A DNA stretch of 64,000 nt, taken from Gulosibacter sediminis (lineage in GTDB: Bacteria > Actinomycetota > Actinomycetes > Actinomycetales > Microbacteriaceae). The position numbers and the translations under genes were made by a program. This document shows positions 25,585 to 36,629 of the stretch, in pieces. A model generated the notes under the pieces. The model searched no databases. It saw only the letters and a program-made list of their open reading frames with translations, and was not told the DNA's origin. The stretch's first letter is position 1, and each line of letters begins with the position of its first letter. The stretch lies in the NCBI RefSeq assembly GCF_023370115.1, contig NZ_CP097160.1, forward strand, positions 2,294,001-2,358,000, given 5' to 3'.

Positions 25585-25952
25585 CCGTCGACGTCCCGGA
25601 GCGCGCACGAGGTGGCGTCGGCGCTCACGCCGAGGGATGCGCCGAGCAGGCGGATCGGCACCGTGACGCGCGCGCAGCGAAACTCGCCCGCATCCCACAC
25701 CTCGGCGCTCGCGCCATCGCCGCGGCCCGAAAGCGCGGCGCCGTAATCGTCACCGCGGGCCGCGAGCCGCGCGACCTCGCCCGCGGAGTCCTGCGCCTGC
25801 ACGAACGCGGCCGATCCGACGACCGCGCCGACGCAGAGCGCGAGCACGAGCACGACGGCGGGCATGGTGACCGCGAACTCGACCGCAACCGACCCGCGTT
25901 CGTCGGCGCGCATCCGTTGCCGGCGCCGCGAACGCGGCCACCACATCCGCAT
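25581..25952 (-). CDS. TadE family pseudopilin
   Basis: A 123-residue protein. The TadE motif ADERGSVAVEFAVTMPAVVLVLAL lies at about 16-40, with Glu+ position and following hydrophobic helix as in pilin-like proteins, then a short extracytoplasmic domain with two cysteines (EFRCARV, ATSCALRD) that could pair. ATG 25952 is chosen; 25946 is an alternative. Starts 8 bp after the Flp pilin stop. Confidence 0.82.
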   Translation of the reverse strand: MRMWWPRSRRRQRMRADERGSVAVEFAVTMPAVVLVLALCVGAVVGSAAFVQAQDSAGEVARLAARGDDYGAALSGRGDGASAEVWDAGEFRCARVTVPIRLLGASLGVSADATSCALRDVDG

Positions 25953-25960
25953 CGTCGCGC

Positions 25961-26161
25961 CTAACCGAACGCGCTGATGACGAGGTCTTCGATGATCTGG
26001 CGCACCGCGTCGGACTGCACGACGGCGACAAGTACGCCGGCCAGCGCTACCGCAGCCATTATCACAATTGCATACTCTGCGGTGGCGGCGCCGCGCTCGT
26101 CGCGCAGCAGTCGCTGCAACCAGTTTCGGTCGGGGGATTCGGGTGTCAGGATCTCGGACAT
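25961..26161 (-). CDS. Flp-type pilin, DUF4244
   Basis: A 66-residue prepilin. Start ATG 26161 (MSEILTPESPD) has GAGAGGAAG 4-5 nt upstream. Core: LLRDERGAATAEYAIVIMAA, where G followed by AATAEY is the DUF4244 processing and Glu motif, then one TM helix. It is probably the major Tad pilus subunit. No prepilin peptidase gene is present in the window. Confidence 0.85.
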   Translation of the reverse strand: MSEILTPESPDRNWLQRLLRDERGAATAEYAIVIMAAVALAGVLVAVVQSDAVRQIIEDLVISAFG

Positions 26162-26205
26162 TGGCTTCCTCTCGTGGTGGTGGATGCACGGCACGTTGTT
26201 GCGGG

Positions 26206-27132
26206 CTACCCGATGGTTCGCTGCAGCACGGCGATGACGAGGGGCGCGACACCGACGGCGAGAAACGCCGGCAGGATGCACGCGCCCAGCGGCAGCATGA
26301 GCTGCACGCCGAGCTTCGCGGCCGCCTGCGCCGCGTCGGCCCGGGCGCGCGCCCGCTCGAGCGTCGCCTCCGACCTCAGCAGCTCGCCCGCCGGCACTCC
26401 GGCCTCGGCGGCGAGGTGCACGATGCCCTCGGCTCGCTCGAAGCCGCTCTCCTCAAGCCGCCACTCGCGCAGGGCGTCGCGCACGGCCGCCTTGGCGTGC
26501 TCGGCGCTGCGGCCCGACAGCATCACCATGGCGATGAGGTCGAGCCCGAAGCCCGGGGTCGTGGGATGCTGCGTCGCCTTCGCGATCATGCGGCGGTTCC
26601 AGAGCCAGCCGACGAGCATGAGCACCCCGCCGACAGCAAGGCAGCCGAAGCCGAGCGCGCTGCCCGTGAGCACCCCGATCGTGTCGAAGCCGAGGGCGGC
26701 GCCAAGCACGAGCCCGACGACTGGCAACAGCAGCACGATGCGCGAGGCGGATGCGGGGCCCGCCAGCTCGACCTGCACGTCGCGGGCCGACTGGCCAAGG
26801 TCGCGGAAGCCGTTCGCGAGCTGCCGCAGCGACTGCGCGAGCGGGGCGCCGGTGCGCGTCGCGAGCGCCCAGGTGACGCCGAGGGCGCGCCAGGTCGCGT
26901 CGGGGTGCCCCTGCAGCAGGGCGCCGGCATCGCTGCCGCAGCCCACCTCGCGCGCGAGACGGGCGATCGTCGTCTCGGGCGAGCGCCGCCGCCTGCCCTC
27001 AGCGGCCTGCTCGAGCGCATCCGCCTGCGCCACCCGCTGCCAAGCAGTGTCGGGCACGACGCCGCCGCCGAGCAGCGTCGCGAGCCGCTCGACCACCGCC
27101 GCGGTGTGCTCCGACTCGTGCCGCCTAGCCAC
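26206..27132 (-). CDS. Type II secretion F-domain protein, likely TadB-TadC fusion
   Basis: A 308-residue inner-membrane platform protein starting at GTG 27130-27132, two bases after the cpaF stop. The first half (to about 160) carries a TadB-like T2SSF helical domain (LGVTWALATRTGAPLAQSL) and TM pair; the second half (about 165-308) is TadC-like, with AEHAKAAVRDALREWRL, EAGVPAGELLRSEA and the terminal MLPLGACILPAFLAVGVAPLV. In mycobacteria these are two genes (from memory Rv3658c and Rv3657c); here one frame contains both motifs. Confidence 0.78.
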   Translation of the reverse strand: MARRHESEHTAAVVERLATLLGGGVVPDTAWQRVAQADALEQAAEGRRRRSPETTIARLAREVGCGSDAGALLQGHPDATWRALGVTWALATRTGAPLAQSLRQLANGFRDLGQSARDVQVELAGPASASRIVLLLPVVGLVLGAALGFDTIGVLTGSALGFGCLAVGGVLMLVGWLWNRRMIAKATQHPTTPGFGLDLIAMVMLSGRSAEHAKAAVRDALREWRLEESGFERAEGIVHLAAEAGVPAGELLRSEATLERARARADAAQAAAKLGVQLMLPLGACILPAFLAVGVAPLVIAVLQRTIG

Positions 27133-28300
27133 CCGAACGCTCCAGCCGCTTGCCGGTGCGCACGCTCGTAACCCGCAGACGGCCGTTGTCGTCGAGCCCG
27201 AACTCGCCCATGTCGACGAGCTGGCGTAGGCCGCGGTCGCGCTCGATGTGCATCACGAGATCGAGCGCCGATACGGTCTGCCGGGCCACCGCCTCCTGCG
27301 ACATGCCGGCGAGGGCGCCGAGTGCCTCGAGCCGTGCGGGCACGTCGGCGAGCGAGTTCGCGTGCAGGGTGCCCGCCCCGCCGTCGTGCCCCGTGTTCAG
27401 CGCGGCGAGCAGTTCGCGCAGCTCGGCGCCGCGGCACTCGCCGAGCACGAGGCGGTCGGGGCGCATCCGCAGGGCCTCGCGCACGAGTCGCTCGAGCGTG
27501 ACCTCACCCGCGCCCTCGACGTTCGCCTGCCGTGCCTCCATCTGCACGACGTGCGGGTGCCGGATGCGCAGCTCGGCGACGTCCTCGATCACCACGAGCC
27601 GCTCATCTTTCGGCGCCTCGCCGAGCATCGCGCCGAGCAGGGTCGTCTTGCCCGAGCCGCCCGCGCCGGTGACGAGGATGTTCGCGCGATCGGCGAGCGC
27701 TCGGCGCACGATCTCTTCGGCGTCGTCGTAGAAGAAGCCGGCGGCGGCGAGGTCGTCGAGGCTGAGCCGGGTCGCCCGGGGTGCGCGGATCGAGAGCAGC
27801 GTGCCCGTCGTCGACACCGGCGGCAGCACGGCATGCACGCGGATGCCCGCGCCGATGCGCACGTCGACGGTCGGCGCCGCCTCGTCGAGGTGGCGCCCGC
27901 CCGCCGCGATGATGCGGGTCGCGAGCTCGCGCAGCGCGCGCTCGCCGGGCGCCTTCCACGAGCGGTCGAGCTCGGCTCCCGAACCTCGGTCGACCCAGAG
28001 CCCGGCCATGCCGTTCACGAACAGATCGGTCACCTCGCCGTCGGCGACATAGCCGGCGAGCGGGCCGAACGCCTCGGCCTGGCCGCGCGTCAGCTCACGC
28101 CGGGGTCGCGCGTCGTCGGGGCGACCGGGGCGAGCCACGAGCTGCACCTGCGCGGGCCGGTCGGCCGCGCGTTGCAGCACGAACGGCTCGGGGTCGCCGG
28201 TGTCGTAAGCGTCAAACGAAGTGCGTTGCATGCGCACCAGGATGCTCGGCTCGCGATCCGCGCGCTCGCCGAGGCCGGGCAGCTGTGGAGAGTCGCGCAT
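27125..28300 (-). CDS. Tad pilus assembly ATPase, CpaF/TadA family
   Basis: A 391-residue secretion ATPase (start ATG 28300; alternatives are 28231 and a TTG at 28339). Walker A is VTGAGGSGKTTLL, the Asp box ERLVVIEDVAELRI, Walker B region DRLVLGECRGAELRELL, and the His box NTGHDGGAGTLHANSLADVPAR. It powers Tad pilus extension. It overlaps the following platform gene by 8 bp and heads the operon; it is divergent from acs. Confidence 0.9.
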   Translation of the reverse strand: MRDSPQLPGLGERADREPSILVRMQRTSFDAYDTGDPEPFVLQRAADRPAQVQLVARPGRPDDARPRRELTRGQAEAFGPLAGYVADGEVTDLFVNGMAGLWVDRGSGAELDRSWKAPGERALRELATRIIAAGGRHLDEAAPTVDVRIGAGIRVHAVLPPVSTTGTLLSIRAPRATRLSLDDLAAAGFFYDDAEEIVRRALADRANILVTGAGGSGKTTLLGAMLGEAPKDERLVVIEDVAELRIRHPHVVQMEARQANVEGAGEVTLERLVREALRMRPDRLVLGECRGAELRELLAALNTGHDGGAGTLHANSLADVPARLEALGALAGMSQEAVARQTVSALDLVMHIERDRGLRQLVDMGEFGLDDNGRLRVTSVRTGKRLERSGG

Positions 28301-28344
28301 CCACCGCCGTCGCGGGAGGCGGCGCGACGCGCCGAGCAACTACC

Positions 28345-28358
28345 TACCAAAGTTGGTA
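28345..28358. promoter_or_regulatory. TACCAA-AG-TTGGTA dyad upstream of cpaF and acs
   Basis: Perfect 6-bp arms with a 2-bp spacer in the divergent region between the Tad operon and acs, 45 bp before the cpaF ATG. It looks like a transcription-factor site; the TTGGTA half also resembles a -35 element. The regulator is not known. Confidence 0.5.
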
Positions 28359-28431
28359 TGCCGAGCGCACCTCGAAACCCGAGGCATAGACTTCGCGTGC
28401 AGATTCCGCATCACAACGAAGTGAGGTTCCT

Positions 28432-30402
<1,971 letters not shown>

Positions 30403-30412
30403 CCCCAGCCAC

Positions 30413-30458
30413 AAAAACGCCTCGGCGGTGTCGGAGACGACACCGCCGAGGCGTTTTT
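30413..30458. terminator. Strong bidirectional terminator
   Basis: A perfect 21-bp stem (30413-30433 with 30438-30458), GAGA tetraloop, A5 on one side and T5 on the other, between convergent acs and ridA. Confidence 0.92.
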
Positions 30459-30482
30459 GCGGTTACGAGCGGATGCGCGCGC

Positions 30483-30944
30483 CTACTCGAATGCGACGGT
30501 CACCTCGAGCTCGACCGGCGAGTTGAGCGGCAGGGCCGCGACACCCACGGCCGAGCGGGTGTGGCGGCCGCGCTCGCCGAACGCCTTGCCGAGCAGGCCG
30601 GATGCGCCGTTCGCGACCTGGGGCTGCTGCGTGAAGTCGGCGGTCGAGTTCACGAACACCGTGACCTTGAGCACGCGGGTGACGCGGTCGAGGTCGCCAA
30701 TCTGCTGCTTGATCGCCGCGAGGGCGCCGAGGGCCGACAGCTCGGCGAGCTCCTGCGCCTCATCGACCGTGACCTCGGCGCCGACGTGGCCGGTCGCCTT
30801 GAGGGTGCCGTCGACGAACGGCAGCTGGCCCGAGGTGTAGACCGTGCCGCGGTCGACGAGGGCGGGCACGTAGTCGCCGGCCGGGGCGGCGACGGTGGGC
30901 AGGGTCAGGCCAAGTTCGCGCAGGGCGGATTCAACACGGCTCAT
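30483..30944 (-). CDS. RidA family protein
   Basis: A 153-residue YjgF/RidA-type protein of the longer group (Rv3678c-like). Features: TVYTSGQLPFVDG, AALAAIKQQIGDLDRVTRVLKVTVFVNS, and the C-terminal signature GRHTRSAVGVAALPLNSPVELEVTV, where the Arg that binds enamine/imine intermediates in the family appears as R in HTRSA. It hydrolyses reactive enamines or imines from PLP enzymes. It is followed upstream by DUF4177 on the same strand (30972), a conserved pair. Confidence 0.92.
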   Translation of the reverse strand: MSRVESALRELGLTLPTVAAPAGDYVPALVDRGTVYTSGQLPFVDGTLKATGHVGAEVTVDEAQELAELSALGALAAIKQQIGDLDRVTRVLKVTVFVNSTADFTQQPQVANGASGLLGKAFGERGRHTRSAVGVAALPLNSPVELEVTVAFE

Positions 30945-30971
30945 CTGGGTTCTCCTTCGTAGTGGTGCGGC

Positions 30972-31139
30972 TTAGGCGGTCGCGTCGTCGGCGAGCGGAC
31001 GCTTCATGTAGGCGACGGAGCCACCCTGCTCATTCGTGACGATCTGCACGAGTTCCCAGCCCTGCTTGCCCCAGTTGTTGAGGATTGCACCCGGCGTGTG
31101 CAGGGGCAGCGGCGTGATGAAGTACTCCCAGTTGGTCAT
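30972..31139 (-). CDS. DUF4177 small protein
   Basis: A 55-residue protein starting at ATG 31139 (MTNWEYFITPLPLHTPG), or two codons earlier at 31145; a GGAGG fits the inner start better (9 nt). The WEY...N-W-G-KQGWELV pattern is the DUF4177 fold. It lies just upstream of ridA, the same pairing as in mycobacteria. Function unknown. Confidence 0.8.
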   Translation of the reverse strand: MTNWEYFITPLPLHTPGAILNNWGKQGWELVQIVTNEQGGSVAYMKRPLADDATA

Positions 31140-31272
31140 GGTCATGGCCCTCCGTCGATGTGTTTCTGGCTGCGAGATTCGCCCGTGTTTGCGGGCGAGA
31201 ACGCCCCGGGGCGGGAGCCAGTTTCCTGAACGCACCGCCCGTAATTACACGTTTCCAATTACCCTAGTTGCC

Positions 31273-33810
31273 ATGCCTAACAACTCCTCCACTGCGCCGA
31301 AACGCAACGTCGTTGCGACAATTCTCGGCCTTCTTGGGATGAGCGGTATCGCGGGCGTGTTGGTCGCAGCTCTCGTGACCCCGCTCATTGCCGTTGCCGG
31401 TGTTGCGGCGAACTCGTCAATCACGCTGTTCGAATCGCTTCCCGACTACCTCGAGATCCAGCCACTGCAGCAGAAGACCGAGCTCTACGGTGACTTGAAC
31501 GGCGAGCGCGTCAAGTTCGCCGAGTTCTACTCGCAGAACCGCGTTGAGGTGGCGCTCGACGACATCTCGCCGTATGTCGCCGAGGCCGCGGTGTCGACGG
31601 AGGACCCCCGCTTCTACGAGCACGGCGGCGTCGACGTCATCTCGGCGACCCGAGCCCTCCTCGTCGGCCTGATCGGCGACGACGGCGGTGGCGCGTCGAC
31701 GATCACGATGCAGTACGTGCGTAACCAGCGCGTGCAGGCGGCCGAGGCCATCCTCGACCCCGACGAGCGCGACGCCGCGTTCCAGGACGCCACCGAGGTG
31801 TCGATGGGCCGCAAGCTCCAGGAGATGCGTCTCGCGATCGGTGTCGAGCAGCAGTTCTCGAAGGATGAGATCCTCCAGGGCTACCTCAACATCGCGCTCT
31901 TCGGCGGCCAGATTTACGGTATCGAGGCGGCCGCGCAGTACTACTTCGGCAAGCCTGCCAAGGACCTCACGCTCTCGGAGTCGGCGACCCTCGTGGGTAC
32001 CGTGCAGAACCCGAACGCGTTCCGCATCGACAACCCCGACAACCTCGAGGCGTCGACGAACCGGCGCAACTACGTGCTGGGCCGAATGCTCGACGAGGGC
32101 GCGATCACCCAGGCCGAGTACGACGAGGCGAAGGCGGAGGAGATCACGCCGAACATCACCCCGAGTGAGCAGGGGTGCATGAACGCGAAGTACAACACCC
32201 AGTACTTCTGTGACTACGTTGAGAAGGTCGTGCTCAACGACCCCGCATTCGGCGCAACGTACGAGGAACGTCGCTTCGCGTTCCAGACCAAGGGCTACCA
32301 GATCGACACGACGATCGACCTCGACCTGCAGCAGACCGTGACCGACACCATTCACTCGAACCTGCCGGCGGCGATCGAGGGCGTCAACTTCGGTGGCACC
32401 GCGGTTGCGATTCAGCCGGGCACCGGCAACATCCTCGCGATGCAGCAGAACACCGAGTACGACCCAACCGATGCGGCGGCCGATAATCCCGCGGCAACGG
32501 TGATCAACTACAACACCGACTTCGACTACGGCGGTTCATCGGGTTTCCAGCCTGGTTCGACGTACAAGGTCTTTACGCTCGCGAACTGGTTGCAATCCGG
32601 CCATTCACTCTATGAGTCGTTCAATGCGTCCGACCGCGCCTACACGAACTTCTATCAGTCGTGTGACCGCGTTGGCGGCAGCGATTCGTTCGAGCCCGGC
32701 AACGACGCGGGTGCGAAGTACGGCAATATCAACGCCGTGCAGGCAACGCAGGACTCGATTAACACCGGCTTCCTCGCCATGGCTGAGAAGCTCGACCAGT
32801 GCACGACTGCAGACATCGCCGAGGCGCTCGGTGTGCACAACGCCGATGGCTCCCCGCTGAAGACCTATCCGTCGGACATCATCGGCTCGGGCCAGAACTA
32901 CGTGTCGCCGATGTCGCTCGCGGTCGCCTTTGCGGCCATCGCCAACAGCGGTGAGTCCTGCGACCCGATCGCCATCGAGAGCATCACGCTGCGCGACGGC
33001 ACTGAGGTGGATCCGCCTTCGAGCAACTGCACGCAGGCGATCGATCCCGAGGTTGCGCATGCCATGGAGCTCGCGATGAAGACCGTGATGTCGGCCGGTT
33101 CGGGTACCGCGTCGAACCCGGGCCTGACCTCCGAGATCATCGGTAAGACCGGTACCACCGGTGGAACGGTGGGCAACGGTAACGGTGCGGCCCAGACGTG
33201 GATGGTCGCGGCCACCACCGGCTTCTCGCTCGCGGTCTGGGTGGGTAACACCGAGGCCTACGAGGGTCGCCTCGCCTCGATGCGTGATATCGGCTTCGGC
33301 TGGACGCGTCACGAGGTTGCGAGACCGATCCTCGCGGCTGGCATCACCGAGTACGGCGCCGAAACGTTCCCGGCCCCGACGGGTGACACCGTGCAGCGGA
33401 AGAACGTGACCGTGCCCGACGTGGTCGGCATGTCGGTCGACGCCGCCACTTCTGCCCTCGAGTCCGCTGGATTCACCGTGACGGTGGGCGACTCGGTCGC
33501 CTCTGACGAGGCATCGGGCACCGTCGCGCGCACCAACCCCTCGGCGAACACGAGTGCGCAAGAGGGATCGACCGTGACCATCAGTCCGTCGAGCGGTGAC
33601 AGCGATTCGTCGGACGGCATCCCGATGCCAGACATCGTCGGCATGTCGTATGACGAGGCCGTCGACGCGCTCTCCGAAGCCGGCCTCGGCGACCAGGGCA
33701 CGCAGTTCCAGTGGCAGGGGTCGAAGGACAATCCCGTCAAGAGCACGTCACCCGCCGCCGGTGAGGTTGTCGGACCAGACGACACCGTGACCATTCAGGC
33801 CGAAGACTAG
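31273..33810 (+). CDS. ponA: Class A penicillin-binding protein with two PASTA domains
   Basis: An 845-residue bifunctional peptidoglycan synthase. Short cytoplasmic tail, TM at about 12-45, GT51 glycosyltransferase with catalytic E110 (VSTEDPRFYEHGGVD), GGASTITMQYVRN and LQGYLNIALFGG, then a transpeptidase domain with S429-T-Y-K (FQPGSTYKVF), SxN motif in QDSINTGF and KTG in IGKTGTTGG. Two C-terminal PASTA domains (VPDVVGMSVDAATSALESAG; MPDIVGMSYDEAVDALSEAG) may sense muropeptides. The family's second E. coli-type QxxQ Gln is MQYV here. ATG 31273 is chosen; the frame is open upstream only by chance. Followed 1 bp later by a phosphoesterase gene. Confidence 0.94.
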   Translation: MPNNSSTAPKRNVVATILGLLGMSGIAGVLVAALVTPLIAVAGVAANSSITLFESLPDYLEIQPLQQKTELYGDLNGERVKFAEFYSQNRVEVALDDISPYVAEAAVSTEDPRFYEHGGVDVISATRALLVGLIGDDGGGASTITMQYVRNQRVQAAEAILDPDERDAAFQDATEVSMGRKLQEMRLAIGVEQQFSKDEILQGYLNIALFGGQIYGIEAAAQYYFGKPAKDLTLSESATLVGTVQNPNAFRIDNPDNLEASTNRRNYVLGRMLDEGAITQAEYDEAKAEEITPNITPSEQGCMNAKYNTQYFCDYVEKVVLNDPAFGATYEERRFAFQTKGYQIDTTIDLDLQQTVTDTIHSNLPAAIEGVNFGGTAVAIQPGTGNILAMQQNTEYDPTDAAADNPAATVINYNTDFDYGGSSGFQPGSTYKVFTLANWLQSGHSLYESFNASDRAYTNFYQSCDRVGGSDSFEPGNDAGAKYGNINAVQATQDSINTGFLAMAEKLDQCTTADIAEALGVHNADGSPLKTYPSDIIGSGQNYVSPMSLAVAFAAIANSGESCDPIAIESITLRDGTEVDPPSSNCTQAIDPEVAHAMELAMKTVMSAGSGTASNPGLTSEIIGKTGTTGGTVGNGNGAAQTWMVAATTGFSLAVWVGNTEAYEGRLASMRDIGFGWTRHEVARPILAAGITEYGAETFPAPTGDTVQRKNVTVPDVVGMSVDAATSALESAGFTVTVGDSVASDEASGTVARTNPSANTSAQEGSTVTISPSSGDSDSSDGIPMPDIVGMSYDEAVDALSEAGLGDQGTQFQWQGSKDNPVKSTSPAAGEVVGPDDTVTIQAED

Positions 33811-33811
33811 G

Positions 33812-34744
33812 GTGCGCATCGCACGCATTCTCGGAACCGGGGCCGCCACGCTGATTGCGGGCGGCCTCGGTTTCGTTGCCTGGGCTGCGGCCATCGAGCG
33901 GCGCCGGTTCACGCTGCGTCGGTACGAACTGCCGGTGCTTCCGGCCGGTGCCGCGCCCGTGAAGGTGCTGCACCTTGCCGACTTCCACTACGCGCCGGGA
34001 CAGCGCAAGAAGCAGCGTTTCGTGCGCAGTCTCGCGAAGCACGATCCCGACCTCATCGTCGCGACCGGCGACAACTACGGGCACCGCGATGGGCTCGCTG
34101 GCATCGCCGAGATGCTCGAGCCGTTCCGCGGCGTGCCGGGGCTCAGCGTGTTCGGCTCGAACGACTACTACGGGCCAATCTTCAAGAACCCGTTCACCTA
34201 TTTCACCGGCAAGAAGATCAAGGTCGAGCGCCAGCCCGATCTCGACGAGGCCGGCCTGCGCGAGCTGCTGTTCGATGACCTCGGCTGGGTCGATCTCACG
34301 AACTCGGCCGCGATCGTGCGCGCGGGCGGGCTGCGCATCCGTGCCGTCGGCGTCGACGACCCGCACATCCACCTCGACAAGCCGGATGCTGCGCTCGCCG
34401 ACCTCGAGCGGCTCGCGCGCCGCGGTGGCGAGTGGGAGGTGACGCTCGGGCTCGTGCACGCGCCGTACCAGCGCATTCTCAATCGCTACGTCGAAGACAC
34501 GGACGTCGCGGCGATCTTCGCCGGCCACACCCACGGCGGCCAGGTCTGCCTGCCGGGCGGCCGTGCGATCATCGCGAACTGCGACCTGCCGAAGGATCAG
34601 GCGGGCGGGGTTTCGGAGTGGTCGGCCGGTGGTCGCAGCGTGCCGCTGCACGTGTCGCGCGGACTTGGCACCTCGATCTACGCGCCGTATCGCACCTTCT
34701 GCCCGCCCGAGGCGTCGCTCATCACGTTGACGGCACGGGCCTAG
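33812..34744 (+). CDS. Metallophosphoesterase, membrane-anchored
   Basis: A 310-residue protein beginning at GTG 33812, one base after the PBP stop. N-terminal TM helix (about 5-28), then a calcineurin-like fold: LHLADFHYAP, ATGDNYGHRDG, VFGSNDYY (family GNHD replaced by GSND), GLVHAPYQRI and AGHTHGGQVCLPGG. The GSND change keeps the metal-ligand Asn and Asp but loses the usual His. Paired with a class A PBP as in mycobacteria (ponA2/Rv3683, from memory), suggesting a cell-envelope role; substrate unknown. Confidence 0.88.
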   Translation: MRIARILGTGAATLIAGGLGFVAWAAAIERRRFTLRRYELPVLPAGAAPVKVLHLADFHYAPGQRKKQRFVRSLAKHDPDLIVATGDNYGHRDGLAGIAEMLEPFRGVPGLSVFGSNDYYGPIFKNPFTYFTGKKIKVERQPDLDEAGLRELLFDDLGWVDLTNSAAIVRAGGLRIRAVGVDDPHIHLDKPDAALADLERLARRGGEWEVTLGLVHAPYQRILNRYVEDTDVAAIFAGHTHGGQVCLPGGRAIIANCDLPKDQAGGVSEWSAGGRSVPLHVSRGLGTSIYAPYRTFCPPEASLITLTARA

Positions 34745-34829
34745 CGACCCTCGCTCGGCGCGAATCGTGTGATTGGACGGCACCCTGATTTGGGGTAGTA
34801 TTGACGAGTTGCCGACCTGGTTGGCACAT

Positions 34830-34903
34830 CGGGATGTGGCGCAGCTTGGTAGCGCGCCTCGTTCGGGACGAGGAGGTCGCAGGTTCAAATCCTGTCATCC
34901 CGA
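34830..34903 (+). tRNA. tRNA-Pro (anticodon CGG)
   Basis: Acceptor CGGGATG/CATCCCG, D-arm GGCGCAGCTTGGTAGCGC, anticodon stem CTCGT/ACGAG around TCGGG (anticodon CGG, reading CCG), T-arm with GTTCAAATC. Discriminator A at 34903; CCA not encoded. Confidence 0.95.
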
Positions 34904-34910
34904 CGTTTGT

Positions 34911-34948
34911 GAAGTCGCGGGTATCGAGTATTCGATGCCCGCGACTTC
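34911..34948 (+). terminator. Terminator of tRNA-Pro
   Basis: GAAGTCGCGGG (34911-34921) pairs exactly with 34938-34948; an inner ATCGA/TCGAT extends the stem. It is followed by TTCGTTT. Confidence 0.75.
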
Positions 34949-35030
34949 TTCGTTTCCGGCGGGCCGCCCGAATGGTGTCGCAGCTGCATCTACTCCACGA
35001 CGCGGCTCAGGGCAGAGTTCTCGTCCGTCG

Positions 35031-36629
35031 CTACCAGTCGCGCCCGCGCACCTCGGGCAGCGGGGTCGGTGGTTGCTCGAGCCGGTACCCGATATCGAAC
35101 CGTTTGCGCCCGCCAAGGCGTGGCTCTTGCGTCCAATCCAGATGCTCCGGCGGGATGAACCACACCGTGCCACCACCCCGCGATTTCTCGCGCGCGACTC
35201 GCGCCGGCGACCCCGGCTCATGCGCAATCCGGACACCCCACCCCTCATGCACGCGATGGTGACACGAGGTACACAACAACACCCCGTTATCAAGATCCGT
35301 CGTGCCGTCATGCGCTTTCCACCAATCAATATGGTGCGCCTCCGTCATCCCAGGTGGCAGGCCACAGTACGCGCAGCCACCATCACGCTCGACCAGCGCG
35401 AGGCGCTGCGCCCGAGAGAAGTGGCGGTGCTCCCGACCCAAATCCAGCACCTCACTGTCACCCCCGAGCACGACGGGGATGATATTCGCGGCCGCGGCAC
35501 GACGACGCAGGGTCGCCGCATCCAACATTGCGCCGCTCTCGGACTCCGCCGCCTCGCACTTGCCGGACAAGTGCTCGTGGAGGCCGTCCGCGTGCATCCG
35601 AATCAGCACGGTCGTCGTCACGCCCGGGACCTCATCCTGGGCACACCCGAGCAAATGCTTGCACGCCTCAACGAGGGCGTCGGCCTGCATCTGCGCGATC
35701 GACCGCGTGTCCTGGTCAACCGCGACCGGCTCAACCCCGTCATCGGTCGGGCGGAACATGACCGTCGACCCCGCGACCTCACCATCCGTCGGGACCTCCG
35801 GATCACCCTTCACGTTCTGGCCACGCGACGTGCGCAGCGCGTTCGTGCAATACGCCTCGAAGAACTTCGCGACATACATGCCGGACTCCGGGTCAAGCTT
35901 CGCCTTCACGTTGAGCATGCCCGTGTCGATATCGGTGTAGATCTTGACGCTGCGTTCGCGGCGTTGCTTGCGGAACGAGGGCGCGAGCCCGTCGGGGTCG
36001 AGTTGCGCTTCGAGGCGGGCTTCGACTTTGCGGAAGTCGGGCAGGCGCATCCCGGTCTTCGCGACCTCGACGATCTCGCGTTCGCCCTCGGCGAGGTCGT
36101 CGTCGAGCACGCGGGGTGCCATGCGGTGGCGGAGTTTCACGATCTCGTTCGCGTGCGCGATACCGAGTTCGCCTTCCTGCAGCGCGACCGCGACATGCGG
36201 TGCCCGCGGGACGCACCGGTCACCGGTCCAGTGGTCTTCCCCTACGACTTCTTTGCCGATGCGCACGTACGCGTCAGCGTCACGCTTTTCAGACCGGAGC
36301 ACCTCGGCAATAAGGTCGCCGGCATCGCGGCAGCCATGGCGTCGCGCTAACGCATCCTCGCCCCGCGTCACGTCAGAGCGCACCGCGACCTCGTTCGCGA
36401 CGACCGCGACCGCCGCACCCAACTGGCGTTGCATCGCCCCAAGCTGCTGGAGAAAGTCGAGCACGTCCGCATCATCCGCCCCATTCAGCGAGAACGCGAG
36501 ATCCTCCGACGACCCCCGCCCGTGGGTGAGGGATTCCCACGACCCCAGCAACTCGGTAAACCTCGCACGCAAGCGCCCCGCGTGGGAACGATCCGCGCGC
36601 AAATAGTCAGAGAACGTCGTGACGGACAT
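35031..36629 (-). CDS. DUF222 / HNH endonuclease domain protein (13E12 type)
   Basis: A 532-residue protein of the actinobacterial multi-copy DUF222-HNH group. Start ATG 36629 (MSVTTFSDYLRADRSHAG) with GGGAGG 8 nt upstream. DUF222 covers about 50-380; the HNH finger is at about 430-470: CAYCGLPPGMTEAHHIDWW, then DNGVLLCTSCHHRVHEG, with two CxxC pairs and the catalytic HH. Cellular role of these proteins is unsettled; they are often carried by mobile DNA. It lies immediately downstream of tRNA-Pro with an AT-rich promoter region (36655-36720) unlike its neighbours, hinting at acquisition. Confidence 0.88.
   Translation of the reverse strand: MSVTTFSDYLRADRSHAGRLRARFTELLGSWESLTHGRGSSEDLAFSLNGADDADVLDFLQQLGAMQRQLGAAVAVVANEVAVRSDVTRGEDALARRHGCRDAGDLIAEVLRSEKRDADAYVRIGKEVVGEDHWTGDRCVPRAPHVAVALQEGELGIAHANEIVKLRHRMAPRVLDDDLAEGEREIVEVAKTGMRLPDFRKVEARLEAQLDPDGLAPSFRKQRRERSVKIYTDIDTGMLNVKAKLDPESGMYVAKFFEAYCTNALRTSRGQNVKGDPEVPTDGEVAGSTVMFRPTDDGVEPVAVDQDTRSIAQMQADALVEACKHLLGCAQDEVPGVTTTVLIRMHADGLHEHLSGKCEAAESESGAMLDAATLRRRAAAANIIPVVLGGDSEVLDLGREHRHFSRAQRLALVERDGGCAYCGLPPGMTEAHHIDWWKAHDGTTDLDNGVLLCTSCHHRVHEGWGVRIAHEPGSPARVAREKSRGGGTVWFIPPEHLDWTQEPRLGGRKRFDIGYRLEQPPTPLPEVRGRDW

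Noticed and set aside
35031-36629. HNH protein as part of a restriction or phage-defence system
   Set aside because: It is the common DUF222 type with no methyltransferase or defence gene nearby; no support for a defence role.
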